Part shown: piece by piece, positions 25,839-34,806 of the stretch | Position numbering within the stretch: the stretch's first letter is position 1 | How the letters are laid out: each line of letters opens with the position of its first letter | DNA from: Nigerium sp. | Lineage (GTDB): Bacteria; Actinomycetota; Actinomycetes; Propionibacteriales; Propionibacteriaceae | Length of the DNA: 64,000 bases | Assembly (NCBI GenBank): GCA_016711325.1 | Contig: JADJTH010000001.1 | Coordinates: forward strand, 248,001-312,000 | Direction: 5' to 3' | Position numbers and translations under genes: made by a program | The notes under the pieces: generated by a model | Databases searched by the model: none | What the model saw: only the letters and a program-made list of their open reading frames with translations | What the model was told of the DNA's origin: nothing

Positions 25839-26070
25839 GTCCTACCACTCCTACCTGGGCTGTGTGCACCGGGAAATGCTCGCCCACGATACCCCGCGGC
25901 GGTCCCGAGGCAGACCCGTAGGAGCCCCATGCCCGGGCTCCTTGGACGACGAGCCGATCGCCCGCAGCGCGCTACGCAGAAGCCGCGACGACCACCGGGC
26001 GCCTTGACCAGCCTGGGCCGGCGCCCGTCCGCAACACGGGGGCCGCCGCCGTCGGGCCGCGCGGGCGCTT

Positions 26071-26256
26071 CTATCGGTCGTGTTCGTGGCGGGACGCCGC
26101 CGCGTCCGCATCGGCGCGACGCTCGTTCTCCTCGTTGACCTTCAGGTGACGCCGCATGCTCCACCACAACACGGCCAGCGCGAGCAGCATCACGACGGCG
26201 ACGAGCAGCGGCGCCCAGCTGGGCGCCAGGTCGGAACCTAGATCGAGTAGAACCAC
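26071..26256 (-). CDS. Small membrane protein downstream of mca (Rv1083-like)
   Basis: A 61-residue protein with one membrane helix (WAPLLVAVVMLLALAVLWW, residues about 14-32) and a charged, acidic-basic tail. The GTG at 26256 lies inside the end of mca (19-base overlap), which supports coupled translation. A small membrane protein follows mca at this place in mycobacteria too. Function unknown. Confidence 0.72.
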   Translation of the reverse strand: MVLLDLGSDLAPSWAPLLVAVVMLLALAVLWWSMRRHLKVNEENERRADADAAASRHEHDR

Positions 26257-27185
26257 GCGTCCACACTACCCTGGTGGGTATCGAGCCCGGCGAACAGGTC
26301 GTCCTCGGGAACCGTCGTGGCGACCCGCGACTTCACCAGCTGGTAGTCCTCGGTCGGCCACGCCTTCTGCTGCAGCGTCAGCGGCACCGCGAACCAGAAG
26401 CCGCCGGGGTCGACCTGGGTCGCGTGCGCCCGCAGCGCGTCGTCGCGCACGGCGAAGTAGTCGCCGCACGGCACGAACGTGGTCAGCCGCGCCGCCTGCG
26501 TCGGATCCTCGGGCCAGCCCCTCAGCCGCTCGCGGTACGGCGACTCGAGGCCGTGCTCGTGCATCACGGCGTCCAGGGCGAGCGCCCGCGAGCGGTGGAA
26601 CGTCATGTGGTAGTACACCTTCAGCACCCCCCACGGCGCCCCGTGGACGCCCGCGGCGCCGCTGTCGGCGGCGAGTTCGACCGCGCGCATGCTGATCACG
26701 TGATTCTGCACGTGATCGGGGTGGGGGTAGCCGCCGTTCTCGTCGTAGGTGGTCAGCACGTGCGGTCGGAAGCGGCGGATGATCCCCGCGAGCCTGCCCG
26801 CGGCCTCGTCCACCTCGGCCAGCGCGAAGCAGCCCTCCGGCAGCGGCGGCAGCGGATCGCCCTGCGGCAGCCCCGAGTCGACGTAGCCGAGCCATTCCTG
26901 CTGCACCCCCAGGATCTCGCGCGCCCGCGCCATCTCGGACGCGCGCAGCGTCGCGATGTCCGCCCAGTTCTCCGGCGTGTCGAGCGCGGGGTTCAGGATG
27001 TCGCCGCGCTCGCCGCCCGTGCAGGTGACGACAAGCACCTGGACGCCCTCGGCCACGTAACGCGCGACGGTCGCGGCGCCCTTGCTCGACTCGTCGTCGG
27101 GATGGGCGTGGACGGCGAGCAGGCGCAGCGGGACGCCGTCGGCGTCCACGCGCAGCGGGTGAGGGTCGGAGGGCATGCGCGTCAT
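26238..27185 (-). CDS. mca: Mycothiol S-conjugate amidase
   Basis: A PIG-L/LmbE-family zinc amidase of about 312-315 residues. It cleaves mycothiol conjugates of toxins to a mercapturic acid and GlcN-Ins, which is recycled. The zinc motif HAHPDDE lies near residue 24 and the second His in GGYPHPDHVQNHV near 145. The stretch KVYYHMTFHRSRA and the C-terminus WFYSI are more typical of Mca than of the deacetylase MshB. Two ATGs, 27185 and 27176, are nine bases apart; the first is given. Presence of this gene implies mycothiol-based redox chemistry. Confidence 0.95.
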   Translation of the reverse strand: MTRMPSDPHPLRVDADGVPLRLLAVHAHPDDESSKGAATVARYVAEGVQVLVVTCTGGERGDILNPALDTPENWADIATLRASEMARAREILGVQQEWLGYVDSGLPQGDPLPPLPEGCFALAEVDEAAGRLAGIIRRFRPHVLTTYDENGGYPHPDHVQNHVISMRAVELAADSGAAGVHGAPWGVLKVYYHMTFHRSRALALDAVMHEHGLESPYRERLRGWPEDPTQAARLTTFVPCGDYFAVRDDALRAHATQVDPGGFWFAVPLTLQQKAWPTEDYQLVKSRVATTVPEDDLFAGLDTHQGSVDAWFYSI

Positions 27186-27245
27186 TGTCCCCGCGATCTC
27201 GACACCAAACAAACCGGGTCTCGAGAAGCCGGGCAGAATGGACGG

Positions 27246-27644
27246 GTGACCACCGACGCCGCCGCACGCCTGGCCCGCCGCTACCCGCCCGCACGAACGC
27301 CGCACTGGCTGTGGATCGCGATCGCCGCCACCCTCGCGCTGGTCGGCGGCAGCTGGATGATCTGGTCGGCGCTGCACGGGGCGAATCCGGCGATCAGCGC
27401 CAAGGTCGTCAGCTTCCAGGTCACCTCCGACCAGACGGTCGATGTGCGGGTGACCACCGAGCGCCCCGACCCTTCGCGTCCGGCCGTGTGCACGGTCATC
27501 GTGCAGGCGGCCAGCTACGACACGGTCGGCCAGTACCCGATCGAGCTCGGGCCCGGCACCGAGGTGCTGGAGGACCACGCGATCACGGTGCGCACCTTCA
27601 AACGCGGCACGTCGGCCTCGATCCGCTCGTGCGAGACGCGCTGA
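27246..27644 (+). CDS. DUF4307 membrane-anchored protein
   Basis: A 132-residue DUF4307 protein, found in actinobacteria between mca and greA. One membrane helix (WLWIAIAATLALVGGSWMIW, about residues 21-40) is followed by an extracytoplasmic beta-rich domain containing the family's VTTERPDPSRPAVCTV segment. Starts at a GTG at 27246, divergent from mca with about 60 bases between. Function unknown. Confidence 0.87.
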   Translation: MTTDAAARLARRYPPARTPHWLWIAIAATLALVGGSWMIWSALHGANPAISAKVVSFQVTSDQTVDVRVTTERPDPSRPAVCTVIVQAASYDTVGQYPIELGPGTEVLEDHAITVRTFKRGTSASIRSCETR

Positions 27645-27658
27645 GCTAGGCTGGCTCA

Positions 27659-28168
27659 ATGTCTGATGCAGCACATTCGACGATCTGGCTGACGCAAGAG
27701 GCCCACGACAAGCTCAGCGGTGAGCTCGCGTACCTCAAGGGTGAGGGCCGAACGACTGTCTCGGCCAAGATCGCCCAGGCCCGGGAAGAGGGAGACCTCT
27801 CCGAGAACGGCGGCTACCACGCCGCGCGCGAGGAGCAGGGACAACAGGAGGCGCGCATCCGCCAGCTCGAGGCGATGCTCCGCGCTGCCCACATCGGCGA
27901 GCCCAGCGAGGACGCGGACGCCGTGACGCCGGGGATGACGGTCACCATCTGCTACGACGACGACCCCGACGACACGGACACGTTCCTGCTCGGCTCGCGG
28001 GAGCTCATCGGCATCACGGACGCGTCCGTCGACGTCTTCAGCCCGCAGTCGCCGCTCGGGGCGGCGGTGGTCGGCGCCAAGGTGGGCGAGACCGTCTCCT
28101 ACACCGCACCCACCGGCGCGACCATCGAGGTCACCGTCCTGGGGTTCGCCGTCTTCACCGGCGCCTGA
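27659..28168 (+). CDS. greA: Transcription elongation factor GreA
   Basis: A 169-residue GreA/GreB factor that stimulates cleavage of backtracked RNA by RNA polymerase. The N-terminal coiled coil carries the acidic tip GDLSENGGYHAAREEQG (near residue 45), and the C-terminal FKBP-like domain ends with SPLGAAVVGAKVGETVSYTAP (near 130). The length is slightly above the usual 158 because of an acidic insert (DDDPDDTD). ATG at 27659, 14 bases after the DUF4307 gene, so both are probably one transcript. Confidence 0.96.
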   Translation: MSDAAHSTIWLTQEAHDKLSGELAYLKGEGRTTVSAKIAQAREEGDLSENGGYHAAREEQGQQEARIRQLEAMLRAAHIGEPSEDADAVTPGMTVTICYDDDPDDTDTFLLGSRELIGITDASVDVFSPQSPLGAAVVGAKVGETVSYTAPTGATIEVTVLGFAVFTGA

Positions 28169-28189
28169 CCCGCGGGCCGCCGACCGGGT

Positions 28190-28672
28190 TCAGCGAAGGC
28201 GCCCGAGCAGGTCGGCGGCGACCGCGGGTGACAAGGCCCCCGCGGCGACCTGGGCGAGCACCTGGTCGCGTACCGCGTCCGGACTGCCCGTCGCGGTGGG
28301 CGCCGAGTCGTCCGGCGGATCCACGGAGGCCGGGTCCCCGCCGGACGCCGCGGGCTCCTCGTCGGCGTCCGCGTCGACCAGCCAGCCGAGGCGATCGAGG
28401 ACGGCGTTGAATCGCGCACGCGCGGTGGGATAGCTGACCTGCAGGTGCTTCTCGAGCTCCTTGAGGTTGCCACGGCTGGTGAGGAAGACCTTCAGCAGGT
28501 CGAGGTCGGCGGCATCCAGGGCGCAGAACGGGCAGGACGCGAACGAACCCACCAATTCGGTGCCGCACTCGGCACAGCCGAGCCGCGTCGTGGTGAGCGC
28601 GTCACCGCAGACCGGGCACTGCGACGGGGCCCGGTGTGCGTGCACGGGCGCGAACCGCCCTCCGCCGCTCAT
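28190..28672 (-). CDS. DUF2089 zinc-ribbon/HTH regulator
   Basis: A 160-residue DUF2089 protein. Two CxxC pairs, CPVCG near residue 19 and CAECG near 33, form a zinc ribbon; a third pair follows in CPFC. The segment LKVFLTSRGNLKELEKHL and SYPTARARFNAVLDRLGW resembles a helix-turn-helix. A Pro/Ser/Asp-rich linker leads to a C-terminal helix-loop-helix, AAGALSPAVAADLLGRLR, which resembles the N-terminus of the neighbouring gene's product. The start overlaps that gene (ATGA), so they form an operon; DUF2089 proteins are probable transcription factors. Confidence 0.88.
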   Translation of the reverse strand: MSGGGRFAPVHAHRAPSQCPVCGDALTTTRLGCAECGTELVGSFASCPFCALDAADLDLLKVFLTSRGNLKELEKHLQVSYPTARARFNAVLDRLGWLVDADADEEPAASGGDPASVDPPDDSAPTATGSPDAVRDQVLAQVAAGALSPAVAADLLGRLR

Positions 28673-29451
28673 GCCTCCACCTTCTTGACGCTCACGCTTC
28701 CCATGACGACCTCGAGGTCGAGGCGCGCGGCGCCGTTGCCGACCACCAGTTCGTCGGGGGTGCCGGCGTCCTCGGGCCAGGTCACCCGCCCGAGCTGGGC
28801 CTGCGCGCGCACCGTCACCGATGCGCGCGGGGTGAGGCCTACGTTGAGCGATCCGGACTCCACCTTGATGCGCGAACGCCCCGTGTTGAATCCGCCCTCG
28901 ACGTTGCCCGAGCCCGCCTGGACGAGCGCATCCTTCACCCGGCGGACGCCCTTGATCGCCGCGCCTCCGGCGGTCACCCGCACACGACCCAGGAACGGGA
29001 CATCGACCACCGACAGGCTGCCCGCCGTCAGTTCGACATCCACCTCGATCGCCGGGTTGACGCGCACGGTGAGCCCGCGCGCGAAGGTCAGCCCGCGTAG
29101 GTCGTCCAGACTCCTCGGCGGGTTCAGCACGCTGAACCCCTCCAGTTTGGGGCCGACCTCGCCGTCGGCGGAGATCTCGAGGGTCTCAGCGTTACGGCGC
29201 AGCACGTGCTCGCCCGTGACGGACGCCGTGGCCACGCCCGGGTCTGCGACGACGCTCACGCGGCGCCCGACGGCCCGGATGACGACGCGATCGGTGCCCT
29301 TGACCCCCGTCGGGCCGGTCGGCTCGTCGGGGAGGGGTTCCGCGGCCTCGGCGTCGCCGCGCGCCGCCGCGATGCGCCGCGCGGCCTCGGTCGCGTCGAT
29401 CCGTCCGGCGGCCAAATCGGCGAGAATGGAGGTGATGTCGGGTTCGCTCAT
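28669..29451 (-). CDS. DUF4097-like beta-repeat protein
   Basis: A 260-residue protein. The first 30 residues (ITSILADLAAGRIDATEAARRIA) match the SHOCT/DUF2089-type helix-loop-helix; the remainder is a repetitive beta structure (VSVVADPGVATASVTGEH, VELTAGSLSVVDVPFLGRV, IKVESGSLNVGL) like the DUF4097 toastrack domain. Such proteins often stand next to zinc-ribbon regulators and are thought to act in envelope or stress sensing; the role is not proved. No signal peptide or membrane helix. ATG at 29451. Confidence 0.8.
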   Translation of the reverse strand: MSEPDITSILADLAAGRIDATEAARRIAAARGDAEAAEPLPDEPTGPTGVKGTDRVVIRAVGRRVSVVADPGVATASVTGEHVLRRNAETLEISADGEVGPKLEGFSVLNPPRSLDDLRGLTFARGLTVRVNPAIEVDVELTAGSLSVVDVPFLGRVRVTAGGAAIKGVRRVKDALVQAGSGNVEGGFNTGRSRIKVESGSLNVGLTPRASVTVRAQAQLGRVTWPEDAGTPDELVVGNGAARLDLEVVMGSVSVKKVEA

Positions 29452-29472
29452 ATCAAAATGATAGGCGACGCT

Positions 29473-30741
29473 TTACAGATGAGGAAGCGCCTCGGCTTCT
29501 CGGTCACGGAGAGACGACACGAAGGCCACCGAGAACGCCAGCGTCGGGATCGCCAGCAGCGCTCCGAGGACGCCACCGAGGACGCCACCGACGGTGATGC
29601 CCAGGATCACCGACAGCGCGTGCAGATTGACCGCCTTGCCCATCACCAGCGGCTGCAGCAGGTTGGTCTCGAGCTGCATCACGACGATCACGGCGGCGAG
29701 CATGATGAGCCCGCTCACCCAGCCGTGCGAGACGAGAGCCAGCAGGACCGCGACCGCGCCCGCCGTCACCGCGCCGAGGATCGGGATGAACGCGAGGAAG
29801 AACGTGAGGGCGAACAGCGCCGCCACCAGCGGCACGCCGAGGATCATCGCGGCCGCGGCGACGCCGAGCGCGTCCGCCAGCGCCACGATGACCGCGGCGC
29901 GCATGTAGGCCACCAGCGACGTCCAGCCCCGCAGGCTGGCGGCGTCCGCCTGCGCGCGGTAGTGACGCGGGACCAGCAGGCCGATGGTCTTCGAGAAGAT
30001 CATCCGCCCCTGGCCGAGCAGGAACAGCGTCGCGATCAGGCAGGTGAGCAGACCCATGGCGAAGTTGCCGAAGGCGATGCCCGCGGACGCCAGCCCGGAG
30101 GCCAGGAAGGTGGCCTGGCCGCGCAGCCAGTCGAGGCCCTGCTGCACCCACGAGTCGAGCGCGGACTGATTGATGGCGTAGGGCAGCTCGCGCAGCCAGG
30201 CCATCAGGCCCTGGATGCCGGAGCTGAACATCTCGATCAACTGAGGCCCCTCCTGGGCCACCTGGCTGCCGACGAAGGTGAGGATCCCGCCGACGAAGAC
30301 GATCATCAGCAGCACGCTCAGCGCCGCCGCGCCCATCGGCGGCATCCCGGCGCTGACGAGCATCCGCTTGATCGGCGTCAGCATCGCCGTGAGCAGGATC
30401 GCGATCACGACCGGGATCGTGACCGCGGAGAAATAGCCGAACCCCCACAGCAGCGCGGCGGCGAAGACGACCAGCACCATCACCCGCCAGGCGTAGCCGG
30501 CCGCGACGCTCAGCCCGCGCGGGACGTCGGGTTCGAGCCCGGCCGGCTGTCGCGGACTCGCCGCCGAGGAACTCACCGTCGTCGCGGCGGCCTCGCGCGA
30601 GGACGCGGCATCCTGGGTCGCCGCCTCCGGGGGCACGAGCGCGGCGCCTGCGTCTGTCACACCTGCCTTGGCGTCCTCGGTGGACGGTCCGGTCGCGGAC
30701 GGGCGGTCGAACACGCGACGAACCGAATCGGGCAATCCCAT
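29473..30741 (-). CDS. AI-2E family transporter
   Basis: A 422-residue membrane protein of the AI-2E (DUF20/PerM) family, which contains exporters and antiporters of diverse, mostly unknown substrates. A long polar, Ala/Ser-rich N-terminus (residues 1-85) precedes about eight helices; the motif FLAFIPILGAVTAGAVAVLLAL and the late LETNLLQPLVMGKAVNLH are characteristic. The ATG at 30741 follows GGAAGGAT. It is divergent from ung. Confidence 0.9.
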   Translation of the reverse strand: MGLPDSVRRVFDRPSATGPSTEDAKAGVTDAGAALVPPEAATQDAASSREAAATTVSSSAASPRQPAGLEPDVPRGLSVAAGYAWRVMVLVVFAAALLWGFGYFSAVTIPVVIAILLTAMLTPIKRMLVSAGMPPMGAAALSVLLMIVFVGGILTFVGSQVAQEGPQLIEMFSSGIQGLMAWLRELPYAINQSALDSWVQQGLDWLRGQATFLASGLASAGIAFGNFAMGLLTCLIATLFLLGQGRMIFSKTIGLLVPRHYRAQADAASLRGWTSLVAYMRAAVIVALADALGVAAAAMILGVPLVAALFALTFFLAFIPILGAVTAGAVAVLLALVSHGWVSGLIMLAAVIVVMQLETNLLQPLVMGKAVNLHALSVILGITVGGVLGGVLGALLAIPTLAFSVAFVSSLRDREAEALPHL

Positions 30742-30795
30742 GGGCAGATCCTTCCGGGGCAGGTGCCGCCCAGCGTATCCGCTAGCGTCAGCCTC

Positions 30796-31473
30796 ATGAC
30801 AGCGCGTCCCCCCACCGATCTGATGGCACCCGACTGGGGCGAAGCCCTCGCCCCGGTCAGTGCACACATCACCGCGATGGGCGCCTTCCTACGCGCCGAG
30901 ATCGCGGCGGGACGCGGCTACCTGCCCGCGGGCGAACACGTGTTGCGCGCCTTCACCCGGCCGCTCGCCGACGTGCGCGTGCTGATCGTCGGCCAGGATC
31001 CCTATCCGACGCCCGGGCACCCGGTCGGGTTGTCGTTCTCGGTGGCGCGCGACGTCCGTCCGCTGCCTCGCTCGCTGGCCAACATCTACCAGGAGCTGCA
31101 GAACGACCTCGGCATCCCGCCCGCGGCGCACGGCGACCTGTCCGGCTGGTTCGACCAGGGCGTCCTGCTGCTCAACCGCGTCCTCACCGTCCGGCCCGGC
31201 GCGCCGGCGTCCCACCGCGGCAAGGGATGGGAGCAGGTGACGGACGCCGCCATCGACGCGCTCGCCGCGCGCGGTGGCCCGCTGGTCGCGATCCTGTGGG
31301 GCCGGGACGCCCAGGATCTCCGTCCCCGCCTGGACGGCGTCCCGTGCATCTCCTCGCCGCACCCGTCGCCGCTGTCGGCGAGCCGCGGGTTCTTCGGCTC
31401 GCGCCCCTTCAGTCGTGCGAACGCCGCCCTGGCCGAGTTGGGCGCAGACCCGATCGACTGGCGCCTGCCGTAG
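30796..31473 (+). CDS. ung: Uracil-DNA glycosylase, family 1
   Basis: A 225-residue UDG that removes uracil from DNA. The catalytic water-activating loop GQDPYPTPGHPVGLSFS (near residue 66) and the minor-groove loop HPSPLSASRGFFGSRPFS (near 190) are intact. Length is usual for the family. ATG at 30796, 54 bases from the divergent AI-2E family gene. Confidence 0.96.
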   Translation: MTARPPTDLMAPDWGEALAPVSAHITAMGAFLRAEIAAGRGYLPAGEHVLRAFTRPLADVRVLIVGQDPYPTPGHPVGLSFSVARDVRPLPRSLANIYQELQNDLGIPPAAHGDLSGWFDQGVLLLNRVLTVRPGAPASHRGKGWEQVTDAAIDALAARGGPLVAILWGRDAQDLRPRLDGVPCISSPHPSPLSASRGFFGSRPFSRANAALAELGADPIDWRLP

Positions 31474-31574
31474 ACTGGGGGGCGAGTTTCACTCGCATCA
31501 GTCGAGTTGGCCGCTTGCGCGCGCGACGCCTGGCGGGACACGCTGCGACTCGTTCCTTCCTCGAAAGGCTCTCC

Positions 31575-32849
31575 ATGGAAGTTACGACCACCACGTGGAT
31601 CGTCACCGCCGCCGTGATCGGCGGGCTTCTCGCGTTCGACTTCTTCTTCCACGTCCGCAAGGCCCACATCCCGACCATCCGGGAGTCGGCGATGTGGACG
31701 TCGATCTACGTGTCCATCGCGATGCTCTTCGGCGTCTTCGTCTGGGTGTCGATGGGCCGGCAGTCGGGGGTCGAATACTACGCCGGTTACATCACCGAGT
31801 TGTCGCTGTCGGTCGACAACCTGTTCGTGTTCCTCATCATCATGTCGAGCTTCCGTGTGCCGCGCGCCGAGCAGCAGAAGGTGCTCATGTTCGGCATCGT
31901 CGTCTCGCTGATCTTCCGCACCGGCTTCATCTTCCTGGGCGCCGCCCTGATCAACAGCTTCGCCTGGGTGTTCTACCTCTTCGGCGCGATCCTGCTTCTC
32001 ACCGCGGTCAACCTCGTCAAGCCCGAAGGCGGCGACGAGACGGCCGAGGCGAACAACTTCATCATCCGCCTGGCCAAGCGCTTCATGCACACCACCGACT
32101 ACTACGACGACGACAAGCTGTTCACGACGGTCGACGGCAAGAGGGCCATGACGCCGATGCTGCTGGTGATGGTCGCCATCGGCGGCACCGACGTGATGTT
32201 CGCGCTCGACTCGATCCCGGCCATCTTCGGCCTCACCCAGAACACCTACATCGTGTTCACCGCCGTCGCCTTCTCGCTGCTGGGCCTGCGCCAGCTGTAC
32301 TTCCTCATCGACGGCTTGCTCGACCGGCTGATCTACCTCAAGTACGGCCTCGCCGTGATCCTGGCCTTCATCGGCGTCAAGCTGATCCTGCACGCACTGC
32401 ACGAGAACAACCTGCCGTTCATCAACGGAGGCGAGCACGTCCCCGTGGTCGAGATCTCGACCGAGTTCAGCCTCCTGGTGATCGTCGGCACTCTGCTGAT
32501 CGTCATCGTCATGTCGCTGATGTCGCCACGCGGCAAGACCCTCACCGCGGTCAGTTCCGTCCGCCGCCAGGCGCGTCTCTACCTCGACCCGGAGCTGACC
32601 CACGACGGCCCTGCCCGCGAGAAGGCCTACATCAACCTGCTCAAGGCCGAGGCCAGGCTGTCTCAGGTCCCGCCCCGGCACGCCTCCGTGCTCCACGAGG
32701 AGCGGAGCCTGTTCGACCTCCTCGAGGACGCCCACGCCGAGCGCGCGGAACAGGTGGCGAACAACCCCGACCAGTTCCCGGCCGGCGACCCACTGGACGG
32801 CGAGCCACGGTTCGATTCCACGAAGTACCGTCACGAACCTGGCCACTAG
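31575..32849 (+). CDS. TerC-family membrane protein
   Basis: A 424-residue TerC/Alx-type protein with about nine membrane helices. The two acidic motifs that are family hallmarks are present: SLSVDNLFVFLIIM (near residue 77) and MFALDSIPAIFGLT (near 212). Family members export manganese or other metals. The C-terminal 80 residues are polar and Glu-rich, longer than usual. ATG at 31575, 101 bases after ung. I looked for a yybP-ykoY manganese riboswitch in the leader and did not find a convincing one. Confidence 0.92.
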   Translation: MEVTTTTWIVTAAVIGGLLAFDFFFHVRKAHIPTIRESAMWTSIYVSIAMLFGVFVWVSMGRQSGVEYYAGYITELSLSVDNLFVFLIIMSSFRVPRAEQQKVLMFGIVVSLIFRTGFIFLGAALINSFAWVFYLFGAILLLTAVNLVKPEGGDETAEANNFIIRLAKRFMHTTDYYDDDKLFTTVDGKRAMTPMLLVMVAIGGTDVMFALDSIPAIFGLTQNTYIVFTAVAFSLLGLRQLYFLIDGLLDRLIYLKYGLAVILAFIGVKLILHALHENNLPFINGGEHVPVVEISTEFSLLVIVGTLLIVIVMSLMSPRGKTLTAVSSVRRQARLYLDPELTHDGPAREKAYINLLKAEARLSQVPPRHASVLHEERSLFDLLEDAHAERAEQVANNPDQFPAGDPLDGEPRFDSTKYRHEPGH

Positions 32850-32863
32850 ACGAGGAGCACCCG

Positions 32864-33571
32864 ATGGGACTGTTCGACATCTTCCGCCCCGGCGACGTCG
32901 GCGCGACGCGCTCGGCTCTCGACGAGGCCCACCATCCGGACGGCACCGACGACGCCGTCACGGCGCTGATCAAGCGGATCCTCGCCGTCGGCATCGACGG
33001 CGTCCGTCCGTACGCCAGCGCGGTGAGGGTCGCCGACAAAGCGCTCGAAGCCTCCGACGGGAATGTCGACCGGGCCATCGGATCGATCGTCAACCAGCAC
33101 TACCGGGGCGCCGGCGCGACCGGCTTCCTGACCAGCGTCGGCGGGTTCTTCACGATGGTGGTCGCGATCCCGGTCAACGTGTTCGCGTTCTACGTCCAGG
33201 CCACCCGGATGACGGCGGCGATCGCGCACCTGCGCGGCTACGACGTGAGCGATCCCGCCATCCGCACGGCGATCCTGCTGGCCGAGGTCGGCTCGAACGC
33301 CTCCGACATCCTGCGCAACGTGGGGGTCGCTCCGGGTCTGGGCACCACCGCGGCCCTCACCGCGGCCGGCCCGGCCCTGCCGCGCTCGGCGGTGATGGTG
33401 ATCCAGAAGGCGGTCGGATTCCAGCTGCTGCGCTCGGTCGGACGCCGCGCGTTCACGGCGGCAGGGCGCTTCGTTCCGGTCGCCGGCGGCGTGTTCGGCG
33501 CCGCGATCGACCTCGCGATGATGAAGCGGATCGCAGATCAGGCGCGGATGGAGTTTCCGCCCAAAGCCTGA
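32864..33571 (+). CDS. EcsC-family protein
   Basis: A 235-residue EcsC-family protein. Characteristic are the Gly/Ala-rich amphipathic stretch GATGFLTSVGGFFTMVVAIPVNVFAFYVQATRMTAAIA and the VGRRAFTAAGRFVPVAGGVFGAAIDL segment, which probably associate with membranes. Function is poorly known. ATG at 32864 preceded by CGAGGAG. It lies 14 bases after the TerC gene (same operon) and its last 34 bases overlap the end of the convergent metB-like gene. Confidence 0.86.
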   Translation: MGLFDIFRPGDVGATRSALDEAHHPDGTDDAVTALIKRILAVGIDGVRPYASAVRVADKALEASDGNVDRAIGSIVNQHYRGAGATGFLTSVGGFFTMVVAIPVNVFAFYVQATRMTAAIAHLRGYDVSDPAIRTAILLAEVGSNASDILRNVGVAPGLGTTAALTAAGPALPRSAVMVIQKAVGFQLLRSVGRRAFTAAGRFVPVAGGVFGAAIDLAMMKRIADQARMEFPPKA

Positions 33572-34749
33572 ACCCGGGCCAGCCCGGCGCGCAGGTCGGC
33601 GACCAGGTCGTCGGCGTCCTCGATGCCGACGCTCACCCGCACCAGGCCCGGTGTCAGTCCGGCGACCTTCTGCACCTCAGGCGGCATCGCCGCGTGCGTC
33701 ATCGAGCTCGGGTGCACGATCAGCGACTCCACCCCGCCGAGCGACTCGGCCAGGCTGAAGTGCTTCAGCCCCGCCACCAGCGCGGCCACGCCCTTCTCGC
33801 CGTGCGCCACCTCGAACGACACGATGGCGCCGAAACCGTCCATCTGGCGCGCCGCCAGCTCGTGGCCCGGGTGGCTGGCCAACCCCGGGTAGTGCACCCG
33901 CTCGACGGCGGAGTGAGTCATCAGGGCGTCCACCACGGCCGCCGCGTTGGCGAGGTGGGCCGCCATCCGGACGCGGAGCGTCCGCAGCCCCCTCATCGTC
34001 AGGTAGGAGTCGAAGGCGCCGCCGGTGACGCCCAGGCAGTTCGCCCACCACGCCAGTTCCTCGACCAGCTCGGCGCTGCCGGCCGTGACGACGCCCGCGA
34101 TCACGTCGGAGTGGCCGTTGAGGTACTTCGTCGACGACTGCACGACGGCGTCCGCGCCGAGGGCGAGCGGTCGCTGCAATGCCGGCGAGCAGAACGTGTT
34201 GTCGACGACCAGCCGGCCGCCGGCGCCGTGCACGGCGCCGGCGAGCGCCGGGATGTCACTGATGCCGAGCAGCGGGTTCGACGGCGTCTCGACCCACAGC
34301 AGATCGGGCGCGAGTTCGCGCACGCGGCCGGCGGCGTCCGGCGCGGTGAGGTCGATGAGTCGGAGGTCATAGCCCACCTTGTCGCGCAGCGCTTCCAGCA
34401 GCCGCCACGTGCCACCGTAGGCATCGTGCGGGGCGACGATGCGCAGACCGGGCCCGGCCATGGCCATCAGGCAGATGGTGATCGCGCCCATGCCGGACGC
34501 CGTCACCACCGCGCCCGCGGCGCCGTCCAACTCCGCCAGCGCGTCGGCCAGCAGGCTCCGCGTCGGGTTGCCCGAACGGCTGTAGTCGAACTCTCCCCGC
34601 GTGTCGAGCCCGGCGAACCGGTAGTTGGTCGACAGGTAGATCGGCGGCACGACGGCCCCGTGCGCCCGGTCCGTGTCGATGCCCGCGCGAACGGCGGCCG
34701 TCCACCTCGATCGCTCCACGTCGATCCCCCTCGTGTCGCGCTCGATCAT
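33538..34749 (-). CDS. metB: Cystathionine gamma-synthase family PLP enzyme
   Basis: A 403-residue Cys/Met metabolism PLP enzyme. The PLP-binding Lys lies in QSSTKYLNGHSDVIAG (near residue 204), and the family motifs YSRSGNPTRSLL (near 57), ASGMGAITI and the C-terminal SLGGVESLIVHPSSMTHA are all there. The sequence fits cystathionine gamma-synthase (O-succinylhomoserine substrate) best, but gamma-lyase or sulfhydrylase activity cannot be excluded. ATG at 34749. The 3' end overlaps the EcsC gene by 34 bases in convergent orientation. Confidence 0.9.
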   Translation of the reverse strand: MIERDTRGIDVERSRWTAAVRAGIDTDRAHGAVVPPIYLSTNYRFAGLDTRGEFDYSRSGNPTRSLLADALAELDGAAGAVVTASGMGAITICLMAMAGPGLRIVAPHDAYGGTWRLLEALRDKVGYDLRLIDLTAPDAAGRVRELAPDLLWVETPSNPLLGISDIPALAGAVHGAGGRLVVDNTFCSPALQRPLALGADAVVQSSTKYLNGHSDVIAGVVTAGSAELVEELAWWANCLGVTGGAFDSYLTMRGLRTLRVRMAAHLANAAAVVDALMTHSAVERVHYPGLASHPGHELAARQMDGFGAIVSFEVAHGEKGVAALVAGLKHFSLAESLGGVESLIVHPSSMTHAAMPPEVQKVAGLTPGLVRVSVGIEDADDLVADLRAGLARVQALGGNSIRA

Positions 34750-34806
34750 AGGCCCAAGGTTCGCCGAACCCTGGCGTGACCGTCGCCGAGCGGGTAGCGT
34801 CCGGGC

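Noticed and set aside
31474..31574. Possible manganese riboswitch before the TerC gene
   Set aside because: The leader is only about 100 bases and shows a short GCGAG hairpin but no yybP-ykoY core that I could recognise.
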